In this document: positions 25,144-33,285 of the stretch, in pieces | Layout of the letters: every line of letters starts with the position of its first letter | Position numbering within the stretch: the first letter of the stretch is position 1 | Source of the DNA: Streptomyces xylophagus | Lineage (GTDB): Bacteria; Actinomycetota; Actinomycetes; Streptomycetales; Streptomycetaceae | Direction: 5' to 3' | Assembly: GCF_000716435.1 (NCBI RefSeq) | Contig: NZ_JNWO01000003.1 | Span: 372,001-436,000 of the forward strand | DNA length: 64,000 bases | Translations under genes and position numbers: made by a program | The notes under the pieces: model-generated | The model's input: the letters and a program-made list of their open reading frames with translations, nothing else | Databases searched by the model: none | Told to the model about the DNA's origin: nothing

Positions 25144-26064
25144 TCACGACATGTCGAGTACGGCCTTCCCCCGCAGGCTACGACCGCTCAACGCCTCCAC
25201 CGCTTCGGCGATCCGGTCCCACGACCCGCGCCAGCCGACCGGAACCCGCAGCCGACCGTCGCCGACCAGCGTGAGCAGCCGCCTCAACTGCGCCTGCCTG
25301 TCGGTGAGTCCGACGCCGTTGTACACCGAGACGATCGACTTCGGCGTGCTGCTGCCCAGTGTGACCCCCACGGGCAGCACGGCGTCCCGCCCCGCGGCCC
25401 AGCCGACGCTCTGGAGACTGCCGCCGGGGGCCAACAGGCCGTACGCGGACATCAGTTGGGCCCCGCCCACGCTGTCGATCACGACATCGACCGGTTCCTT
25501 CACCTCGTCGACCCCGGCCACCACCTCGTGCGCCCCCAACTCACCGACCCACCGCGCACCGTCCGCGGAACCGGCCACACCGACGACGTACGCCCCGCCC
25601 AGCGCCGCGAGTTGCACGGCGAACCCACCGACCCCGCCGGACGCCCCGGTGACCAGCACCCGGCGCCCGAGGAGCGGCCCGGCCTGTTCCAGCGCGCGCA
25701 GGGCGGTGCCGGCCGCGACGGGCAGGGTGGCGGCCTCGCCGAGGTCGACCCCGTCCGGCACCACGGCCGCATCGGCGACGTCCAAGGCCCGCAGGGCGCC
25801 GAACCCGCCGCCCTCCCCGAATCCCACCACCCGACTGCCCACCGCGGGCCCACTCCCGTCGACGGCGGCCCGCACGACGACACCGGCGGAGTCGAAGCCG
25901 ATCACCTCACCGGGCGCTCCCCGCTCCGCGAAGTACAGCTCGGCCGAGTTGAGGGAGGTGTGCCGGACCTCCACCAACACCTGGCCCGGACCCGGCACCG
26001 GGTCGGGTGCCTCCCCGAGTCGCAGCCCACCCGCCGCCTCCGGATCCACGATCAGTGCACGCAC
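25144..26064 (-). CDS. Quinone-reductase-like MDR protein
   Basis: 306 residues, zinc-free MDR superfamily. It has a GroES-like N domain (LNSAELYFAERGAPGEVIGF), cofactor segment VLVTGASGGVGGFAVQLAAL near residue 137, and VVIDSVGGAQLM typical of quinone oxidoreductases. The GTG start at 26064 has GAGAGGGG upstream. It is single: the next leftward gene starts 160 bp away and the rightward neighbour diverges by 99 bp. It likely reduces a quinone or enone with NADPH. Confidence 0.8.
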   Translation of the reverse strand: MRALIVDPEAAGGLRLGEAPDPVPGPGQVLVEVRHTSLNSAELYFAERGAPGEVIGFDSAGVVVRAAVDGSGPAVGSRVVGFGEGGGFGALRALDVADAAVVPDGVDLGEAATLPVAAGTALRALEQAGPLLGRRVLVTGASGGVGGFAVQLAALGGAYVVGVAGSADGARWVGELGAHEVVAGVDEVKEPVDVVIDSVGGAQLMSAYGLLAPGGSLQSVGWAAGRDAVLPVGVTLGSSTPKSIVSVYNGVGLTDRQAQLRRLLTLVGDGRLRVPVGWRGSWDRIAEAVEALSGRSLRGKAVLDMS

Positions 26065-26163
26065 GGCTTGCCCCTCTCGTCGTAGGTCACTCGTCTCGGG
26101 GCAACCAGCGCGGAACCGGTGTTCTTCCCGCCGTCCACCACCCGATCACGGTTGGATGACCCC

Positions 26164-26991
26164 ATGACCACCGACGAGCAGGCACGGCTGATGCGGGCCA
26201 ACCAGGCGAACTGGGACGCCCGCACCCCCGTCCACCTCGCCAGCCGTTTCTACGGCCTCGACGGCGACCCGGACCCGGCCCGCTGGTTCGCCGCCTTCGA
26301 GTGGGAGGACCTCGGCGACCTGACCGGCCGTGACGTGCTGCATCTCCAGTGCCACCTCGGCACCGAGACCCTCGCGTTCGCGCAGCGCGGGGCACGTGCC
26401 GTGGGCCTCGACTTCTCCGCCGAGTCCGTGACGGCAGCGACCGGCATCGCGGCGAAGGCGGGCCTCGACGTCGACTACGTACAGGCGAACGTGTACGACG
26501 CCGTGGAGGCCCTGGGGCAACGGCAGTTCGACGTCGTGTACACCGGCAAGGGCGCCCTGTGCTACCTGCCCGACCTGCCGCGCTGGGCGGACACGGTCAC
26601 CCGACTCCTGCGCCCCGGCGGCCTGTTGTACCTCGTCGAGTTCCATCCCCTGCTCAACTCGCTCGGCCCGAAACCGGCTCCGGGCGAGGGGCCCGAACTG
26701 CTGCTGCGCCACGACTACCTGGGCGGCGGCGGTCCCGTGCACAGGGACGCCACGTTCACGTACACCGACGGCCCGGCCGTGGCAGGGGCGACCGACAGCT
26801 ACGAGTGGATGCACGGAATAGACGAGGTCATCAACGCGTTGACGACGGCAGGACTGAACATCCGGCGGCTCCGCGAGAGCGACGAGTTGCCGTGGCCGCG
26901 CTGGCCGCAGATGGTCCGGACTCCGAGTGGCTGGTGGCGCCTGCCCGAGCCCCGGATCCCCCTCCTGTACGGCTTGCTGGCGAGCCGCTGA
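26164..26991 (+). CDS. Class I SAM-dependent methyltransferase
   Basis: 275 residues. Motif I is VLHLQCHLGTETLAFAQRGA (residues 57-76), followed by VGLDFS as the acidic loop that binds the SAM ribose, and LLRPGGLLYLVEFHP as the post-III strand. The protein belongs to the small-molecule methyltransferase group. ATG 26164 is preferred; an in-frame start 45 bp upstream would add a Pro/Arg-rich leader. No clear ribosome site is seen, and a TTGGAT box nine bases upstream may mean a leaderless mRNA. The target molecule is unknown. Confidence 0.8.
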   Translation: MTTDEQARLMRANQANWDARTPVHLASRFYGLDGDPDPARWFAAFEWEDLGDLTGRDVLHLQCHLGTETLAFAQRGARAVGLDFSAESVTAATGIAAKAGLDVDYVQANVYDAVEALGQRQFDVVYTGKGALCYLPDLPRWADTVTRLLRPGGLLYLVEFHPLLNSLGPKPAPGEGPELLLRHDYLGGGGPVHRDATFTYTDGPAVAGATDSYEWMHGIDEVINALTTAGLNIRRLRESDELPWPRWPQMVRTPSGWWRLPEPRIPLLYGLLASR

Positions 26992-27279
26992 GCCGTACCT
27001 CACAGCCAGAGCCCGGCCGGGTGTGCTACGGTGCGGTCAGCACTTGTGTACGCCCCGTTCCGGGCGCCGGTGCGAGTTTCATTTCACCTTCGCCGAACAG
27101 CCCGTCGACTTCCGACCGGTACACCGGCTTCCCGCACCACCTCACGACCGGCGTGTTTCCGCCGTACCCGAGGTGATGTTCCCGCCGCCCCGAGGAGCGC
27201 TCGTTCGCCCTCCGTCTGCGGCTTCTCCCCCCTTCCTTCCGCATGACACATGCAACCGTCCTTGAAAGGACCACCTCTC
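26992..27279 (+). promoter_or_regulatory. Leader region of the rho paralogue with a C-rich tract
   Basis: The 288-bp gap holds no gene. The part closest to the rho start (27205-27242) is almost pure pyrimidine, with CTTCTCCCCCCTTCCTTCCG as its core. C-rich, G-poor RNA of this type is what Rho binds, and rho leaders in other bacteria are sites of Rho-dependent autoregulation. Function here is inferred. Confidence 0.35.
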
Positions 27280-28422
27280 ATGACCACCACACTCGAACAC
27301 CCCCCAGTACAGGAACAGCCCCGCACCCAGACCGCCACCGGTGTCCTCGACATCGACGGCAACGGGAAGGGGCACCTGCGGGCGCTGGACTGCCAGCCCT
27401 CGCCCACCGACCTCCAGGTCTCCCCCGCGCTGATCCGCCGTCACGGCCTGCGCAAGGGCGACATCGTGGAAGGCGTCCGCGGCGGGCAGCGCGCCCTGAC
27501 CGAGGTCGCGTTCGTCAACGGGCACACGCCCGACGAACTGCGTGGCCGACGCCACTTCCGTGACCTCACTCCGCTGCACCCGCGTGAGCGGCTCCACCTC
27601 GAACACCCGGCGGCCGGCCTGACCGGACGCGTCGCCGACCTGATCGCCCCCGTCGGCAAGGGCCAGCGCGGGCTCATCGTGGCCCCGCCCAAGACCGGCA
27701 AGACCGTACTGCTCCAGCAGATCGCGGCAGCCGTCGCCGGCAACCACCCCGAGGCCCGCCTCATGGTGGTACTGCTCGACGAACGCCCCGAAGAGGTCAC
27801 CGACATGCGGCGCTCCGTGCGCGGCGAGGTCTACGCCTCCACCTTCGACAAGGCCCCCAAGCAGCACATCGCGCTGGCCGAGCTCGTGATCGAGCGGGCC
27901 AAGCGGCTCGTCGAGGCCGGCGAGGACGTAGTGATCCTCCTGGACTCCCTCACCCGCCTCTGCCGGGCGCACAACAACGCGGCGGCCTCCGGCGGCCGTA
28001 CCCTCAGCGGCGGCGTCGACGCGACCGCGCTGATCGGCCCGAAGAAGTTCTTCGGCGCCGCACGCCTCGCGGAGGAGGGCGGCTCCCTCACCATCCTCGC
28101 CACCGCACTGGTCGAGACCGGCTCCCGTGCCGACGACTTCTATTTCGAGGAACTGAAGAGCACCGGCAACATGGAGCTCCGCCTCAGCCGCGAGCTGGCC
28201 TCCCGCCGGGTCTTCCCGGCCGTAGAGATCAACCCGTCCGGCACCCGCCGCGAGGAACTCCTGCTCACCCAGGCCGAGTTGACAGCAGTGCGGGGCTTGC
28301 GCCGCGTCCTCCAGAACAGGGACGGCCAGAGCAGCACGGAAACGCTGCTGGAGCGCATGCGGGAGACCCCGGACAATGCAACGTTCCTACGACGTATCCA
28401 GCCCACGCTGCCTTCCAACTGA
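27280..28422 (+). CDS. rho: Short transcription termination factor Rho paralogue
   Basis: 380 residues, much shorter than the usual streptomycete Rho (about 700), lacking the N-terminal extension. The motor is complete: Walker A APPKTGKT (135-142), DERPEEV (167-173), Walker B VVILLDSLTR (217-226), Q-loop GPKKFFGAAR, R-loop KSTGN and the arginine-finger GTRREEL. The OB-fold primary RNA site is changed: E. coli Phe62, Phe64 and Tyr80 align with Lys30, His32 and Gln46, and the Tyr110 region is shortened. It should form an ATPase ring but bind RNA differently. ATG 27280 has AAAGGA upstream. An in-frame ATG 30 bp earlier lacks a site. It stands alone in its operon. Confidence 0.85.
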   Translation: MTTTLEHPPVQEQPRTQTATGVLDIDGNGKGHLRALDCQPSPTDLQVSPALIRRHGLRKGDIVEGVRGGQRALTEVAFVNGHTPDELRGRRHFRDLTPLHPRERLHLEHPAAGLTGRVADLIAPVGKGQRGLIVAPPKTGKTVLLQQIAAAVAGNHPEARLMVVLLDERPEEVTDMRRSVRGEVYASTFDKAPKQHIALAELVIERAKRLVEAGEDVVILLDSLTRLCRAHNNAAASGGRTLSGGVDATALIGPKKFFGAARLAEEGGSLTILATALVETGSRADDFYFEELKSTGNMELRLSRELASRRVFPAVEINPSGTRREELLLTQAELTAVRGLRRVLQNRDGQSSTETLLERMRETPDNATFLRRIQPTLPSN

Positions 28423-28436
28423 CGTGAGCTTGTTCT

Positions 28437-28482
28437 TTTAGGGGCGCGGGGAACTGCGCGACCAGCCCCCACCGGCCCGCAG
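28437..28482. repeat. 46-bp interspersed intergenic repeat, copy 1
   Basis: Starts TTTAGGGGCGCGGGGAACTG and ends CCCGCAG. 42 of 46 positions match the copy at 34726-34771 in the same orientation. It begins 15 bp after the rho stop. Inner CGCG/CGCG and outer GGGGC/GCCCC arms allow a small hairpin, so it may terminate rho transcription. I have the impression that this sequence is widespread in Streptomyces intergenic DNA. Confidence 0.7.
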
Positions 28483-28569
28483 GCGAACCACTAGCGCATC
28501 CGGGTGCACACTCACCCCGCCCGGCCCCGCCATCACCCTGAACAACGACGACGTTCCTACGTTTGCGGT

Positions 28570-29688
28570 ATGACAATCGGATTCTCACCCCGGACCGCTA
28601 TGTCGGCCTGCGCCCTCTGCCTGACGGCCGTCCTCGCGCTCACCCCCGCCACGGCGACAGCCAACACCGGGTCGGATCCCAGCACCCAGGTCCACCCCCA
28701 CCCCGGCGCCCCCCAACTCCCGGACATCTCCGCCCTCTCCTGGCTGGTCGCAGACACCCACACCGGCGAACTCCTGGCCGCCCACGACGCCCACCGCAAA
28801 CTCCCACCCGCCAGCACCCTGAAAACCCTCTTCGCCCTGACCGTCCTCCCCACGCTCCCCGGAGGGCTCCGGCACCGCGTCACCGAGGAGGACCTGTCCG
28901 GCATCGGCGAGGGCAGCAGCCTGGTCGGGGTCGAGGAAGGCCACACGTACCGCGTAGCCGACCTGTGGCGCGGGGTCTTCCTCAACTCCGGGAACGACGC
29001 CGTGCACGTCCTGGCCGCCCTCAACGGCGGCTGGGACGCCACGGCCGCCGAAATGCAGGCCAAGGCGCGCTCGCTGGGCGCGCTCGACACCCATGTCATC
29101 TCGCCGGACGGCTACGACACCGACGGCCAGGTCTCCTCCGCCTTCGACCTCGCGGTGTTCGGGCGGGCCGGACTGCGCAACGCGGACTTCGCGAAGTACT
29201 GCTCCACCGCCGAGGCAGAGTTCCCGGGCGACGGGTCGTCGTACGCGATCCAGAACACCAACCGGCTACTGACCGGCAACGACGGCGTCGAGCCGTATCC
29301 GGGGCTCATCGGTGTGAAGAACGGCTACACCACGCACGCGGGCAACACGCTCGTCGCGGCGGCGCGTCGGGGCGGGCGGTCGCTCGTCGTCACGGTGATG
29401 AATCCTCAGGCGGGCGGTGGTTTCACCGTGTACGAGGAGGCGCGCGAGCTGCTCGACTGGGGTTTCGCGGCCGCCGGGCGGGTCGATCCGGTGGGATCGC
29501 TCGACGCGTTGCGGGCCAGGCCGAGGCCGAGGCCGGGTCCCGTCGCCGTGCCGGTCGCCGCCGAGGTCGTGGCGGACGACGGGCCGGGCTGGGCGGAGAC
29601 GGCGGCGATCGTGGCCGCCGCGGTGCTCGGCGCGGGTGCGGTGGTGGTGGCGTTGCGGTTCAGGGGCGCGCGGCTGCCCCGGGCCTGA
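28570..29688 (+). CDS. D-alanyl-D-alanine carboxypeptidase (S11), membrane anchored
   Basis: 372 residues: signal peptide (MSACALCLTAVLALTPATAT), then a DacA-type domain with the SXXK Ser in PASTLKTLF, SGN in LNSGNDAV, and the third motif as KNG (GVKNGYTTHAGN) in place of KTG. Residues 340-365 form a C-terminal transmembrane anchor (AAIVAAAVLGAGAVVVAL). It would trim the terminal D-Ala from peptidoglycan stem peptides outside the membrane. ATG 28570 is favoured; TACGTT six bases before may be the -10 of a leaderless mRNA. The last 283 bp overlap the convergent mannosyltransferase gene. Confidence 0.85.
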   Translation: MTIGFSPRTAMSACALCLTAVLALTPATATANTGSDPSTQVHPHPGAPQLPDISALSWLVADTHTGELLAAHDAHRKLPPASTLKTLFALTVLPTLPGGLRHRVTEEDLSGIGEGSSLVGVEEGHTYRVADLWRGVFLNSGNDAVHVLAALNGGWDATAAEMQAKARSLGALDTHVISPDGYDTDGQVSSAFDLAVFGRAGLRNADFAKYCSTAEAEFPGDGSSYAIQNTNRLLTGNDGVEPYPGLIGVKNGYTTHAGNTLVAAARRGGRSLVVTVMNPQAGGGFTVYEEARELLDWGFAAAGRVDPVGSLDALRARPRPRPGPVAVPVAAEVVADDGPGWAETAAIVAAAVLGAGAVVVALRFRGARLPRA

Positions 29689-30788
29689 CCGGTCGGCAGC
29701 CACAGCAGCAGGCCGAGCGTGATCCAGGTGTACGTGTTGCTGCCGAGGAAGCCGTCGATGCCCGAGGCGTCGTGGAACCACAGCCACACGACACTCGTGC
29801 ACATCACCGCGTAGAGGGCGCCCGCGATGCGCGGGTGCCCGGCGCGGACCAGTACGGCGAAGGACGGCAGCAGCCACACGAGATGGTGCACCCAGGTGAT
29901 CGGGCTGATCAGGCAAGCGGTCAGCCCGGTCAGCGCGAACGCGGCGATCCAGTCCCCCGCGACGACCGCACGGCGTGCCCGTACCGCCCACACGCACAGC
30001 ACGAGCAGGACGACCGTCGCCCACAGCGGGCGGCCGGTCTCGCCGAGCCGGGCCAGGACTCCTTGCAGGGACTGGTTGGAGACGTAGTCGAGGCGACCCA
30101 CGCGGGTGGTGTCCCACATCGCCCGGGTCCAGTAGAACCGCGAGGCGTCCGGGACCACCAGAGCGGCGAACCCGGTCGCCGCGAGCGCCACAGCCGTCGC
30201 CACCGCGGCGGCTTTCCAGCGTCTGGCCAGCAGCAACAGGACGATGAACAGGGCCGGCGTGAGCTTGATCGCCGCCGCGAGTCCGATGCCGACGCCCGCC
30301 CAGCGGCCCCGGCCGGAGGACAGCAGCCAGCCGTCGCCGAGCACGAGAGCCAGCAGCAGCAGGTTCACCTGCCCGAAGCTGAAGGTGTCACGCAACGGCT
30401 CGAACAGCGCCAGCCCACAGGCCGCCAACGCCCACCCGAACCAGCCGTACCGCCGCCACCCGGGCCCGACCAGGATGCGCAGCACGAACGCGAGAGCCGC
30501 CAGGTTGAGCACCAGCGCGGCGACGATCGCGGTGCCGAGACCGACGTACGCCATCGGGGCCATGCTGACCGCGGCGAACGGCGGGTAGGTGAAGCCGTAC
30601 GTCGTGCCGGGCACCTGGTAGTCGTAGATCCGGCCGCCGTGGTGGAGCCAGGTGTGGACGGTGCCGTAGTAGACGCGCAGGTCGAACCAGTCGCGCAGCA
30701 GGGGGACGGTCGCCGTGAAGACGGTGACGATTGCGGCGAGGGACAGCACCACGAGGAGTCGGCCGCGGTCGGTGGTGGGTGTTCTCAT
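29406..30788 (-). CDS. Glycosyltransferase 87 family (polyprenyl-phosphate mannosyltransferase)
   Basis: 460 residues, polytopic with about ten TM helices. The first extracytoplasmic loop contains DLRVYYGTVHTWLHHGGRIY, where the acidic catalytic residue of GT-C enzymes usually lies, and AAIKLTPALFIVLLLLARRW and SPITWVHHLVWLLPS are typical of GT87. It should transfer mannose from a polyprenyl-phosphate donor to a cell-envelope glycan. ATG 30788 overlaps the MptB-like stop (ATGA), so the pair is coupled. The last 90 codons (from NRNATTTAPAPSTAA) lie antisense to the carboxypeptidase gene and have low-complexity Ala/Thr/Ser content, so the true family part ends near LLLWLPTGQAR. Confidence 0.8.
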   Translation of the reverse strand: MRTPTTDRGRLLVVLSLAAIVTVFTATVPLLRDWFDLRVYYGTVHTWLHHGGRIYDYQVPGTTYGFTYPPFAAVSMAPMAYVGLGTAIVAALVLNLAALAFVLRILVGPGWRRYGWFGWALAACGLALFEPLRDTFSFGQVNLLLLALVLGDGWLLSSGRGRWAGVGIGLAAAIKLTPALFIVLLLLARRWKAAAVATAVALAATGFAALVVPDASRFYWTRAMWDTTRVGRLDYVSNQSLQGVLARLGETGRPLWATVVLLVLCVWAVRARRAVVAGDWIAAFALTGLTACLISPITWVHHLVWLLPSFAVLVRAGHPRIAGALYAVMCTSVVWLWFHDASGIDGFLGSNTYTWITLGLLLWLPTGQARGSRAPLNRNATTTAPAPSTAAATIAAVSAQPGPSSATTSAATGTATGPGLGLGLARNASSDPTGSTRPAAAKPQSSSSRASSYTVKPPPA

Positions 30789-32179
30789 GCCGTACGTCCC
30801 AGGGCAGGGGCCTCCGCCGCCTGGCGGGCCTGCCAGAGGACGACGATCGCGAGGACGCCGCCGGAGACGGCCAGCACGAGTTGTCCGATGTCGGCGGGGC
30901 CGCCGCTGGGCAGGACGGCGAGGGCGAGGACGCCCGTGACGGCGGCCACTCGGTGTCGTACGGACGTGCTGGGTGCGGCGGCGGCGATGAGGAACAGGCC
31001 CCACAGGGCGTACCAGGGGCGGATCGCCGGGCCGAAGGCGGCGACGACGGCGAGGCTCAGGCCGAGGGCGTAGACCGGGCTGGGGCGCAGACGCAGCCAT
31101 ATGGCGAGGATGGCCGCGCCGGTGACCGCGAGTCCGAGGGCGTGCCAGGCCGGGACGGCGAAGGGGGCGAGGTCGCTGCCGAGGTGCTCCAGCAGGGCGC
31201 CGGTGGCGCGGCCGAGGAGGCTGGTGAGCGCCCAGTTGTGCGCCGAGACGGGCGTGTCGAGGGCGCCTATCCAGCCGTAGCCCGTGCCGGCGATGGCCGT
31301 GGCGGCGACCGTGGTGGCGGCGGACGCGACGACGGTCGTCGTGACGGCCTTGGCCGGGCGGTGGCCCGCGCGGATCTGGAGGAGCACGACGGCGGCGAGA
31401 CCGAGCGCGGCCGGTGCCTTCACCAGGGCGGCGAGCGTGACGAGTACGGCGCCCAGGATCGGCCAGCGGCCGAGGGCGGCGACCAGGCCCATGCCGAGCA
31501 GACCGAGCATGATCGCGTCGTTGTGGGCGCCCGCGACGAGGTGCAGCAGGACGAGCGGGTTGAGGGCGCCGAGCCAGAGCGCGGCCGCCGGGTCTGCGCC
31601 GCTGTGCCGGGCTAGCCGGGGCAGCGCGGCGGCCATCAGACCCACCCCGAGGAGGGCGACGAGCCGCATCCCGAAGAGCCCGGCGGGGAGTTCACCGCGG
31701 GTCAGTCCGGACAGCCCCGACGCCATGGCGAGGAACACCGGGCCGTACGGCGCCCCGGTGTGCTGCCACAGCGGGGCGACCTCGTCGGCGAGGGGACCGC
31801 CGAGCGTGGCGGGGCCGTGCGCGTACACGTCCATGTGGGCGTCGACCATGGCGCCCTGCGCGAGATAGCTGTAGACGTCCCGGCTGAACAGCGGCGGCGC
31901 GAGCAGCAGCGGGGCCGCCCACACGGCGAGGACCAGCAACAGCGAGCGCGGGGTGGGCGGTTCGGCGCTGCGGATCAGCTTGCCCAACAGCAGCCAGGCC
32001 GCTATCAGCAGGACGACGCCGAAGTAGACCCCGACGAGCCCCAGTGCCGCCTGCGCGGAGGCCGGGGAGAAGAGGTCGGCGGCCGGGAGCGCTCCGGCCG
32101 TCTCACCGCCCAACGCGAGGACGGCGGTTCCGGCCAGACCGAGCACCTGGCAGCGGCGGAGATCGACAGGAAAAGCCAT
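30785..32179 (-). CDS. MptB-like alpha-1,6-mannosyltransferase
   Basis: 464 residues with about 12 TM helices. Blocks APPLFSRDVYSYLAQGAM, LWQHTGAPYGPVFLAMASG and GALNPLVLLHLVAGAHNDAI are typical of actinobacterial polyprenol-phosphate-mannose-dependent mannosyltransferase MptB, a GT-C enzyme of lipomannan-type glycan synthesis. The Asp of SRDVYSY is the likely general base. ATG 32179 is chosen; a GTG nine bases earlier is possible and neither has a strong ribosome site. It is coupled by ATGA to the GT87 gene, implying that both build the same mannosylated envelope polymer. Confidence 0.85.
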   Translation of the reverse strand: MAFPVDLRRCQVLGLAGTAVLALGGETAGALPAADLFSPASAQAALGLVGVYFGVVLLIAAWLLLGKLIRSAEPPTPRSLLLVLAVWAAPLLLAPPLFSRDVYSYLAQGAMVDAHMDVYAHGPATLGGPLADEVAPLWQHTGAPYGPVFLAMASGLSGLTRGELPAGLFGMRLVALLGVGLMAAALPRLARHSGADPAAALWLGALNPLVLLHLVAGAHNDAIMLGLLGMGLVAALGRWPILGAVLVTLAALVKAPAALGLAAVVLLQIRAGHRPAKAVTTTVVASAATTVAATAIAGTGYGWIGALDTPVSAHNWALTSLLGRATGALLEHLGSDLAPFAVPAWHALGLAVTGAAILAIWLRLRPSPVYALGLSLAVVAAFGPAIRPWYALWGLFLIAAAAPSTSVRHRVAAVTGVLALAVLPSGGPADIGQLVLAVSGGVLAIVVLWQARQAAEAPALGRTA

Positions 32180-32277
32180 GGCCAACACTCGGTCAGCGTG
32201 TCAACACAGGATGGCGGGAAAGCGACGTACCGCTCTCCGGGCGGCGGACTGCGCATGACCTCCGTGTGATCGGGCCT

Positions 32278-32302
32278 CGGCACCGACGAATTCGAGGTGC
32301 CG
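32278..32302 (-). terminator. Hairpin after the glutaminase gene
   Basis: CGGCACC (32278-32284) and GGTGCCG (32296-32302) pair perfectly around an 11-base loop, touching the leftward stop of the glutaminase. There is no T tract. It would separate the amide-utilisation operon from the mannosyltransferases. Confidence 0.5.
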
Positions 32303-33235
32303 TCAGAACACCGACACCCCGGTGAGCGTCGTGAAACGGTCCAGCGCGGCGACCCCGGCCACCGAGTTCCCCCGCTCGTCCAGTCCCGGGCTCCACACGG
32401 CGAGGGTGCACCGGCCCGGGACGATCGCGATGATGCCGCCGCCCACCCCGCTCTTGCCGGGCAGGCCCACCCGGTAGGCGAACTCGCCCGCCGCGTCGTA
32501 CGTCCCGCACGTCAGCATCACCGCGTTGACCTGCTTGGCCTGGGTGAGGGTGAGCAACCGGGTGCCGTCCGCGCGGCTGCCGTGCCGGGCCAGGAAACCG
32601 GCGGCGAGGGCGAGGTCGGCGCAGGACGCCATGATGGAGCACTGCCGGAAGTACTGGTCGAGGAGGACGGGCACCTCGTTGTCGATGTTGCCGTAGGACT
32701 TCATGAAGTGGGCGAGGGCCGCGTTGCGGTCGCCGTGCGCGGACTCGGAGGCGGCGACCTCCTTGTCGAAGTCGAGGGACGGGTTGCCGCTCTCGGTGCG
32801 CAGGAAGGCCAGCAGTTCGCCGGCCGCGTCGCCGGTACGGGTCTGGAGGCGGTCGGTGACGACGAGCGCGCCCGCGTTGATGAACGGGTTGCGCGGGATG
32901 CCGCTCTCGTACTCCAGCTGGACAAGGGAGTTGAAGGGGTTGCCGGAGGGCTCGCGGCCCACGTGCTCCCACAGCTCGTCGCCCTCGCGGGCCAGGTCGA
33001 GGGCGAGGGTGAACACCTTGGTGATGGACTGCGTGGAGAACGGCTGCCGCCAGTCACCCACGCCGTACACCGTGCCGTCCAGCTCCGCGACGGCCATGCC
33101 GAAGCGACGCGGGTCGCAGGCCGCGAGCGCCGGGATGTAGTCGGCGGCCTGGCCACGGCCGGGCATCCGCTCGATCTCACCGGCGATGCGCTCCAGGACC
33201 GGCTGGAAGGTCATGGATGGGGACATGATCACCAT
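32303..33235 (-). CDS. glsA: Glutaminase A
   Basis: 310 residues, a complete serine-dependent beta-lactamase-like glutaminase. FSTQSITKVFTLAL gives the catalytic Ser-X-X-Lys near residue 67. NPFINAGALVV, YFRQCSIMASCADLA and LPGKSGVGGGIIAIVPG are the other family blocks. It hydrolyses L-glutamine to glutamate and ammonia in the cytoplasm. GGAGG lies before the ATG at 33235; an in-frame GTG three bases later has slightly better spacing. It follows aspA by 50 bp, so it probably ends the asparagine/aspartate operon and extends it to glutamine. Confidence 0.9.
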   Translation of the reverse strand: MVIMSPSMTFQPVLERIAGEIERMPGRGQAADYIPALAACDPRRFGMAVAELDGTVYGVGDWRQPFSTQSITKVFTLALDLAREGDELWEHVGREPSGNPFNSLVQLEYESGIPRNPFINAGALVVTDRLQTRTGDAAGELLAFLRTESGNPSLDFDKEVAASESAHGDRNAALAHFMKSYGNIDNEVPVLLDQYFRQCSIMASCADLALAAGFLARHGSRADGTRLLTLTQAKQVNAVMLTCGTYDAAGEFAYRVGLPGKSGVGGGIIAIVPGRCTLAVWSPGLDERGNSVAGVAALDRFTTLTGVSVF

Positions 33236-33285
33236 TGTGCCTCCGGGCGGGTCCTGGTGCGCGTCCGTGGATCGGACAGCGCGGA

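Noticed and set aside
28563-31073. Long plus-strand frame running through the carboxypeptidase and opposite the mannosyltransferase
   Set aside because: It overlaps the carboxypeptidase in another frame, has no protein-like pattern and is Arg/Gly/Pro-rich, as expected from GC skew.
33236-33285. Hairpin in the aspA-glsA gap (CGCGTCCG with CGGACAGCGCG) as operon terminator
   Set aside because: The stem is short and bulged and the genes are 50 bp apart in the same direction with a good ribosome site for glsA, so readthrough is more likely.
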